Source: Tachypleus tridentatus (Eukaryota; Arthropoda; Merostomata; Xiphosura; Limulidae). Taken from it: DNA of 64,000 nt. How positions within the stretch are numbered: the stretch's first letter is position 1; each line of letters starts with the position of its first letter. The position numbers were made by a program, and so were the translations under genes. Location of the stretch: positions 27,259,276-27,323,275 of the forward strand of contig NW_027467782.1 in the NCBI RefSeq assembly GCF_004210375.1, read 5' to 3'. The notes under the pieces are model-generated. The model did no database searches, was not told the origin of the DNA, and was given only the letters and a program-made list of their open reading frames with translations. Of the stretch, positions 57,869 through 64,000 are shown piece by piece.

Positions 57869-58127
57869 GGCCCGGCATAGCCAGGTGGTCGAGACACTCG
57901 ACTTGTAATCCGAGAGACGCGGGTTCGACTTCTCGTTGCACCAAATATGCTCGCTCTTTCATTCGTGGGGTCGTTATTATTTGACGGTCAATCCCACTTT
58001 TCGTTGGTAAAAGGGTAGCCCAAGAGTTGGCGGTAGGTGCCTTTCCTCTAATCTTACACTGCTAAATTAGGAATGGCTAGAGCAAATAGCCCTCTTGTAG
58101 CTTTACGCTAAATTAAAAAAACAAACC
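57869..58127 (+). repeat. SINE family A
   Basis: GGCCCGGCATAGCCAGG head, GGTTCGACTTCTCG and the full body to TTTACGCTAAATTAAAAAAA. It has a deletion around the TGACTAGCTG region. Confidence 0.88.
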
Positions 58128-58242
58128 AGGTCTGTTTACATATGTTTCAATAAGAACTTTTACTTTAGTTATAATATTAGGTACATAGAATGTCTACGTG
58201 ATATAATCATTCAAAGTAGAGGGGAAATAATTCGTAAAAGTA

Positions 58243-58262
58243 AATATATATATATATATATG
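58243..58262. repeat. Short (TA)n microsatellite
   Basis: About ten TA/AT dinucleotides in a row. Shorter runs occur near 2329, 20278 and 51853. Confidence 0.9.
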
Positions 58263-58440
58263 GAATTGTTAATTATTTTACCAAAACAATACCACTTTGT
58301 CATATATATGTTTTTATGTAAATATAAGATTTTGACAAAAAATGTTAACATACCAAATCGTCACAACAACTGTTGCCACCTGTTTTAACAAAAATAAACA
58401 TATTTTAACTTTCAAAGAAACAATAAAAGAAAACCATTAC

Positions 58441-58602
58441 TTCTACAAAGATCTTTTGTATCAGCTTCTTCTTCATCAGTAATTTCATCACCAGGACAAG
58501 GTATACAGGCGTCAGAAGCAAAATGTGCCATATAAGTCCCTCCTGGGCACGGCAGGCAGTAAGTTTGTAATCCATTGTCATAGTGACCAGGAGGACATGG
58601 AT
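58441..58602 (-). pseudogene. GCC2/GCC3 exon, block D copy
   Basis: 162 nt with the same boundaries and phases as 46358-46519, fully open: PCPPGHYDNGL, CLPCPGGTYMAHFASDAC, IPCPGDEITDEEE, KDLCR. All cysteines are kept. The flank after the donor lacks about 17 bp present in the original. The exon is intact, but its partner exon at 58786-58848 has a stop and no signal-peptide exon is linked. I call the copy a pseudogene fragment unless it is spliced to something outside the window. Confidence 0.7.
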
Positions 58603-58785
58603 CTAAAGCCGTTAAAAGTACATAGCTACGAATTTATTCACTCAGTGTTAATTTTTATAGTTCTATCAACGAGTTTATTATCAAAAAACAAATTTAGTGT
58701 ATCAAAACTACATTATATTAAAAGTCTTTCATCTTTTTATGTTTAATGGAAACTACTAACGTTATTGTGTGTAATATATACTTAC

Positions 58786-58848
58786 AACACCTGTCAGCAT
58801 CTCTTCAGTATCCTCGAGTACAAGTGAGGTTTTCTACTAGAACATACA
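58786..58848 (-). pseudogene. Linker exon, block D copy, with stop codon
   Basis: 63 nt with the acceptor CTTCAG and donor GTAAGT preserved. It reads VLVENLTCTRGY, then TGA where the original has CGA, then RDADRC. One transition explains the stop. The glycosylation site persists as NLT. Confidence 0.8.
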
Positions 58849-59607
58849 CTGAAGAAAACAAGAGAAAGTTAAATCTATTTTTAGCTCATTTACTGTCACC
58901 GATAGGAATAGAAAGTTTTACACAGTGCGAGATTCGTGAGAAAAATAAACGCGTTCTTCAAAACGGTTTCTTAACAGCAAACTTTTATTTCTTGATATAA
59001 TTTGTGACTGAGTCAACTCATTAAACTAATCACAGAAACTTGAAATTTTATGAAAGCACGCAGAATTTGTCTCTTTATCAATTATGTTATACCTTGAGGT
59101 ACCTTTCATTTCTTTTGGTATTTCACTTGTAAAATTTTTGTGTGACAAAGTTGTGGATAAATCAAGATTTCTACCTTGAATCGACTTGAATACGTAATAT
59201 GGGGAACATCTTTTGCCGTAATTTTAAGTTACTGATTATTCAGATTACGCTAATAAAAATCCACTTCGTAAATATGGTTTGTATCTTTCCAGTTCGTAAG
59301 ATTTCGCTTGAATATACAGAAGCTGAGTGCATAACATCCAAAAAGCTTTGAAGGCTTACCACTCCTCTATAGAGGTTTTTGTTAATCCATCTAGTATACG
59401 AAGATGATGGTATATAATCACATATAGTTGCTGCAACAGTAACGTGACCGGTGTGTCTATGAGTAAAATAACACACAAATCTGTTTTATTCCCCAGTTGC
59501 TTGTGTATAAGATATAAATGAAAGTCTGATATTGTTTCATCCATACACTTACCATTCGTAAGGTAAGTGTTAAGATAAATACCTCGGTCACACACCCATT
59601 CAGTTTA

Positions 59608-60169
59608 AATGCAGGCGTGCCCCAAGGGTCTGTACTCAGCCCAGTACTTTATAATATATATATTAATCACATAACTTTTCAGAAAAAAAATCAAAAACAT
59701 TAAACTTAACCTCACTAAAACTAACATCATCTTCACATAGTCTATCACTTTTCTAAGCCTTACCATGACTCACAACCTATCTTGGACACCACACTTTCAG
59801 AAAATCGCTACCCGAGCAAGTAATAGAATTTTCTTTCTTAAACGTATTAGTGGCCCCAACAAAGGCTGTTCTCCCAAAATTATTCTCGCATTATACAAAG
59901 CATTCATTAGACCCCTTTTCGAATATGGTAGTGCAGCCACATGTAACATGACTGAAAGACAATACTCAGTGTTACAAAACCTGCGAAACCGCACCATTAA
60001 AACCGCTTACCGCCTCCCCAACTATACTCCCGCAACATACCTCAACTTCCTAACTCAACTATTACCAATTAAGGATCGATTCATCAAACTTACCAAACGA
60101 TACTACACTAAAGCTACTGACAGAAACTCCCAAACTCGCCAATTATTCCGACTGACAGACACACCTTAA
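59608..60169 (+). pseudogene. Non-LTR retrotransposon (LINE) reverse transcriptase fragment
   Basis: Starts with AGVPQGSVLSPVLYNIYIN, a core RT motif of Jockey/I-like LINEs. The FADD catalytic box is deleted. LTKTNIIFT follows, then an open frame from 59765 with HNLSWTPHFQKIATRASNR, GCSPKIILALYKAFIRPLFE and the LRNRTIKTAYRLP thumb region, ending at 60167-60169. Such enzymes copy LINE RNA into DNA. Missing catalytic aspartates mean it is inactive. Confidence 0.88.
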
Positions 60170-60499
60170 GCCTGGGCAAAGTATACTTCACCATTAAACT
60201 GGACTACTAACCACAGGGACCAGTACTAACCATTACCGATAAAACAGACAATGCTGTGTTACCCATTTATATGTCATTAATGTTTTTACATTCCAGGTTG
60301 GGTACTGGGTTGGTATTGTTTTTCCGCGCCCACCCAGTGAAAGTGGTTTTCTCCGGGTACCCGGTTTCCCCACATTTAATTTCTCGCCATTTGATTTATA
60401 GATTCCCCGCACCCTAGCTCTGTAAGGACCTTCTGTCTCTCTTCCTCTCACTCTCCACACTATCCTCTTTCCTATCGCTCTCTCCATATTTTATTTATT

Positions 60500-61110
60500 T
60501 TGTTTAGTTGTGGTTATATGTTTGTGACTGCTATTGTTGTTGTTGTGGCACTTTTCCAGACGGCCACATCATCAGTGAACTGTGAGGAGAAAATATGATT
60601 AGGACCCTTCAATGGCAAATTGTTTACATACATGGTGAAGAGTATAGGGCTAACCACCCCTTCCTGAGGGACGCCAGCTTCTGGAGTAAAGTACTCAGAA
60701 AAGGTTCCCTCTACATTTATTCTACACTTTCTAGTTTCGAAAACGTTAGATTACAGCGAATCATTCCACGCGGTTCATTCATGTTGAACTGTAGACCATT
60801 GTACCATACAGTGTCACATGCTTTCTCAATGTCAAGAAAGTAGTGCACTGGTTTTGTTAAAGGTTTATTTGCTGGCTGTTATTCCTTATTGAACATTAAT
60901 ATATTAGCATGCTTCCGAGAAACTGGTATGTGTTCTGAGGATAGTGATAAGTTAAAAGTGCTTTTAGGTGGTCAAACAATTTTGTAGTGCCCTTTTTTAG
61001 AAGGATGGCTTGTATCTCATCTTCACACGGAGATTTGCTTTTATTGCTTCAAGAAGTTCATGTATGGATATTTCTTTCGTTATGATCGTGTCTTTGTAAT
61101 TTGTGATGAG
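60500..61110 (-). pseudogene. Second LINE reverse transcriptase fragment, opposite strand
   Basis: The minus strand reads PVSRKHANILMF, HYFLDIEKACDTVWYNGL, GVPQEGVVSPILFTMYVNNL and QFTDDVAVWKSATT, the ordered RT motifs A to C of a Jockey-like LINE. The DD box is TDD. Stops and at least one frame change separate the motifs. It faces the fragment at 59608-60169, and the two come from different elements or different copies. Confidence 0.85.
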
Positions 61111-61257
61111 TCTTGTATTTGTTTCAGATATACTTGTTGGGACAATTGGTTCTAATTGTTCTTTGTTGTTTAGTGTATAATTTGTTACTTTGTTGTAAAA
61201 ATAAGCATTTATATCTGGATCTGTATGTTTTGAATGTATTCTGTAGTTAGTTCACTT

Positions 61258-61490
61258 ACATTTGTTTGTTTTGAATTTCGTACAAAGCTACACGTGGCCC
61301 ATCTGCGCTAGCCGTCCCTAATTTAGCAATGTAAGGCTAGAAGGAAGGCAGGTAGTCATCATCACCCACCGCATTTACATTATAACGACCCCGCGACTGA
61401 AAGGGCAAGAATGTTTGGTGTGACGAGGAATCGAACCCGTGACCATCAGATTACGACTCGAGCGCCTTAAACACCTGGCTTTGTGACTTC
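61258..61490 (-). repeat. SINE family A, internal deletion
   Basis: TTTGTTTGTTTTGAATTTCG, CTAGCCGTCCCTAATTTAGC and CGAATCGAACCC-like head (GAGGAATCGAACCCGTGACC). About 40 bp of the body are missing. Confidence 0.87.
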
Positions 61491-61626
61491 TAATTTTAAA
61501 ATAAATCGAAAAAGGAAACACTGTTTTGAACAAACTAAGCAGTCAATTATTAATTATATATTTCATCCTGCATTTTATTATTAATTGTCAAAGTTAACAC
61601 CATTTACATATACGGACGTTTTTTAG

Positions 61627-61680
61627 ATCCATGTGAACCAGAAGTGAATGTCTCATCATTCAGTCCTTCTCCAAACAAAA
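61627..61680 (+). CDS. Candidate 54-nt extracellular stalk exon
   Basis: An ACGTTTTTTAG acceptor and GTAAGT donor bound 54 nt, phase 1 in and 1 out. It reads PCEPEVNVSSFSPSPNK, rich in Ser and Pro with an NVS glycosylation site. A phase 1-1 exon of this kind suits the stalk of a cell-surface protein. It has no recognised homologue, and short length limits confidence. Confidence 0.3.
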
Positions 61681-62465
61681 GTAAGTTACAAAACAAATGA
61701 TGTTATTCAACGCTTATTTTCAACATGAGACAGTATGTTTAGAAAGGCTGGTGACAAGATGTCGTGACGGAAAAATGTTACTGGTCATTATTTTCTATCA
61801 TGAAGAATACATCTCTTACCATTTCACCACCCGTAGCAACTTTAAAAAAAAAACGTTTATTCACTTTGAATTGTTTCCGATAGTTTTTCAAGGTGTTCTC
61901 TTTGGTTTTTAGTTCTTGTAAACACTAATTATAGATTTCTATGAGTAGTCTATCAGATAAACAGTATTCAGTTTACAAATTGTAAGCAAGTCAGTATCGA
62001 CAATCATGCATCTTTGAAAGTCTGAGAAATCGTTACTCTTGTCTTTTGTCTTGTTATAAATATATCTGAAATAAAGGTGTTTAGTCACATGTTACATAAA
62101 ATTATCATACTATTTTAATGTGAAAACACAGTCAGTATATTTGGTTATTATAAAGTACAAAAACAAGAGATAAAATAAATTTTAAAATGTGATAAATAAA
62201 TATATTTACTGGTATTATCACTGGAGAAGTAAAGCCATACTGATACTTCACACTTCGTCACCTGTACTGTTTTATCGATGTGTATGTGTATCTCTGTTTG
62301 AATACTGAATGGAAATTTGATTCTAGTAACTCAGAACGCTGTCATTATATGGTTCTCTTAACCGTAGGTATAATGTATGAAACATAATCTCCTTCAATAT
62401 TATCACAGAACAAAAACAAACTGCTCTAAATTCATTTTCTTTTAACTTGTATTTTTCCATTTCAG

Positions 62466-62574
62466 TAACATCAATATTAGATCATCCCATTCCCTCATGA
62501 TTGGTGCAGCAGGAATAATACTTTTGATAACTTGTTTAAGGCAAGAAAAATATTATTTTCTTATGTTTAGTTAA
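62466..62574 (+). other. Candidate transmembrane-coding segment
   Basis: After CCATTTCAG one frame reads SLMIGAAGIILLITCL, a plausible transmembrane helix. The frame is not compatible with the 61627-61680 exon if its GTAAGT is used, and no good donor follows. Weak. Confidence 0.2.
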
Positions 62575-63288
62575 ATAGATCTTAATATAATTTCTAAGAT
62601 AATAATAGTTGAACCATTTGTGTACATTCTTGATGATAAATTTCAAGTGGCTGAGAAATCCAAAATGTTCATTAACTGGAATAATAAATAATGGTTACAA
62701 ACACTTGCAGTAAAAAGAAATAATAAGGTGAAATTAGCATCATTAATTTATAATAAACTAATTTATGTGTGGATCATCATTTAAAACTTAAATTGTGGAG
62801 CAGTTTTTTCAATATTACAAGTTCTTGTAAGTATGTTATTGTTTAACCAGTTTTATATGTAAATACAATAAGGTACTGTGTGTTATTACAAATACTTGAA
62901 GTTGAAACGTGTTAAAAATTTGGAAACCTAAACTTTTACAATTAGAGTAATTGGAAAACACTTGAGATAAATACAAAAGGCATTTTCATTCAAAGAAGTT
63001 ATTTTTTAATTAATGATTATCGTATTTATTTTAATACGATATTTAATTAAAAGTGGAATTTATTAGCAAGTATAATATTTATTAAATTATCCCTGTTATG
63101 TTATAACATTTTATTTCTGTTTAATTACTGCCATTCAACATGTTGAGGAAGCCCCTGTGCCTCTGGTTGCTAAATATTATTATTTCTAGATTATAATTAT
63201 ATTCTATTTTTAATTGAAATAACACTGATGTATAAATTATAGTTAAATTAAATCACTTATGTTATTTATTGGTGGTTTTCTTCTGTAG

Positions 63289-63475
63289 TCTTATAAGTTT
63301 GAAATGGTGCTGCCAGTCAGAAAGGGGGAAAAAAGATGAGGTGATCGTCGAGAAAAATACATTAAAACCACAAAACTCAATAGTAAAATCAAATAAACAT
63401 TTAAAATACAATAGAAAACCACACAATATTATGAAAAATAGACCAAGGAAAGTGCGGTATGTTCAACTGCCTCAA
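63289..63475 (+). CDS. Candidate basic, possibly cytoplasmic, exon
   Basis: A TTTTCTTCTGTAG acceptor and GTAAGT donor bound 187 nt that are open in phase 2 in, 0 out. It reads LISLKWCCQSERGKKDEV and later KNRPRKVRYVQLPQ, very basic. The hydrophobic start, cysteine pair and basic run look like the inner end of a membrane helix and its tail. No recognised family. Confidence 0.3.
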
Positions 63476-63529
63476 GTAAGTAATGTAATGATAGAAAATG
63501 TCATCATATTATTCTCTTTCCCAGCAAGA

Positions 63530-63640
63530 GCCTTGTAGTGGCAAAGCGGTAGGTCTGAGGACTTATAAAGCTAGAAACCGGGTGTCGTTAGCCGTGGTGG
63601 GTAAAGCACAGATAGATCACTATGCTTAATTTCAAATAAA
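63530..63640 (+). repeat. SINE family C
   Basis: GTAGTGGCAAAGCGGTAGGT, GAGGACTTATAAAGCTAGAA, GGGTGTCG and GTGGTGGGTAAAGCACAGAT define a plus copy ending in a CAAATAAACA tail. Confidence 0.85.
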
Positions 63641-64000
63641 CAGACATAAGAATAATGTAATTTATCTTCAATCATGTATGTTAACTTACTTTCTATACAT
63701 TTTTATGCTTGTGTTCTTCGTGAAGGTTAGACTCCGTTATAAATATAATGTGTTAAGGTTATAAACTTTACTCTCTAATCTTCCACCTTAAAATAAAGTT
63801 TCAATTTGATGGCACGGTATCACTTTTGGATGGAAATTGTAGACGGTTTGAATGGACACCTAATGATACCTACCTTCTGGAAACGTTGTATATATCTATA
63901 TAAAATACAGGTTTCTTCTTTATCTCTGCAGCCATTTCCAAACATGCATGAAATTTGTATACTCACTTGACCCTGTTTATGCGTCATGCGTTTCCACAGT

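Larger units (their letters stand above)
58384..59470 (-). repeat. Block D: duplicate of 46283-47600 (linker and GCC exons with flanks)
   Basis: Same orientation as the 46 kb original and about 12 kb away. Matches include AACAAAAATAAACAT at the left edge, both exons, CATAGCTA between them, and TTGTATCTTTCCAGTTCGTA (original TTGTATCTTTACAGTTCAGA) near the right. The Ig exon is not included. Confidence 0.88.

Noticed and set aside
60595-60843. Plus-strand frame of 82 codons
   Set aside because: Shadow of a LINE reverse transcriptase read on the minus strand.

Overview
The window looks like AT-rich, intron-rich animal nuclear DNA. A chelicerate, most probably a horseshoe crab, is my best guess. 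The guess rests on about twenty copies of one tRNA-derived SINE (family A here) whose head and tail resemble repeats I associate with horseshoe-crab loci. That is from memory and not checked. Penelope-like elements, Tc1 remnants, LINE fragments and many minisatellites also fit an arthropod genome. There is no bacterial or viral gene layout, no CRISPR array and no intact RNA gene. Nearly all long open frames are by-products of tandem repeats or palindromes.

Layout. 0.2-3.5 kb: block A, an inverted, diverged copy of block C (43.4-46.0 kb). 3.5-21 kb: SINEs, a Penelope-like element next to a 57-bp-arm palindrome, a 40-bp minisatellite, an old ~62-bp minisatellite, and a first exon with a signal peptide (19.64-19.69 kb, minus). 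21.5-29 kb: a dense run of six minisatellites (units 85, 33, 48, 20, 79 and ~38 bp), with one plausible terminal coding exon at 22.6-22.9 kb. 30-31.1 kb: degenerate SINEs and a dead histone H3 copy. 32.4-33.1 kb: block B, a partial third copy of block A/C. 37.3-39.1 kb: a dead Tc1 element cut by a Penelope fragment. 42.5-49.2 kb: the main gene-bearing interval. 50.9-52.1 kb: a PAK-like kinase pseudogene. 54.3-54.7 kb: a broken copy of a multicopy invertebrate protein family. 58.4-59.5 kb: block D, a duplicate of the 46.3-47.6 kb interval. 59.6-61.1 kb: two LINE reverse transcriptase fragments facing each other. 61.6-63.5 kb: weak receptor-like exon candidates on the plus strand.

The best-supported gene is on the minus strand, from 49.08 kb down to about 44.4 kb. 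A signal peptide plus Ig domain exon, a 63-nt linker exon and a cysteine-rich GCC2/GCC3 (ephrin-receptor-like) exon join in phase (0-1, 1-1, 1-1). Further along the same strand, in block C, two phase-compatible exons (0-2, then 2-stop) encode one transmembrane helix split by an intron, then a basic stop-transfer stretch and a short cytoplasmic tail. One linking exon (phase 1 to 0) is not found, so treating all five as one type I receptor is inference. Pieces of this gene recur in blocks A, B and D, mostly damaged. Convergent to the transmembrane exons in A and C is a second, unrecognised coding exon. The first exons at 19.7 kb and 49.1 kb each have a perfect TGACGTCA about 100 bp upstream of the ATG.
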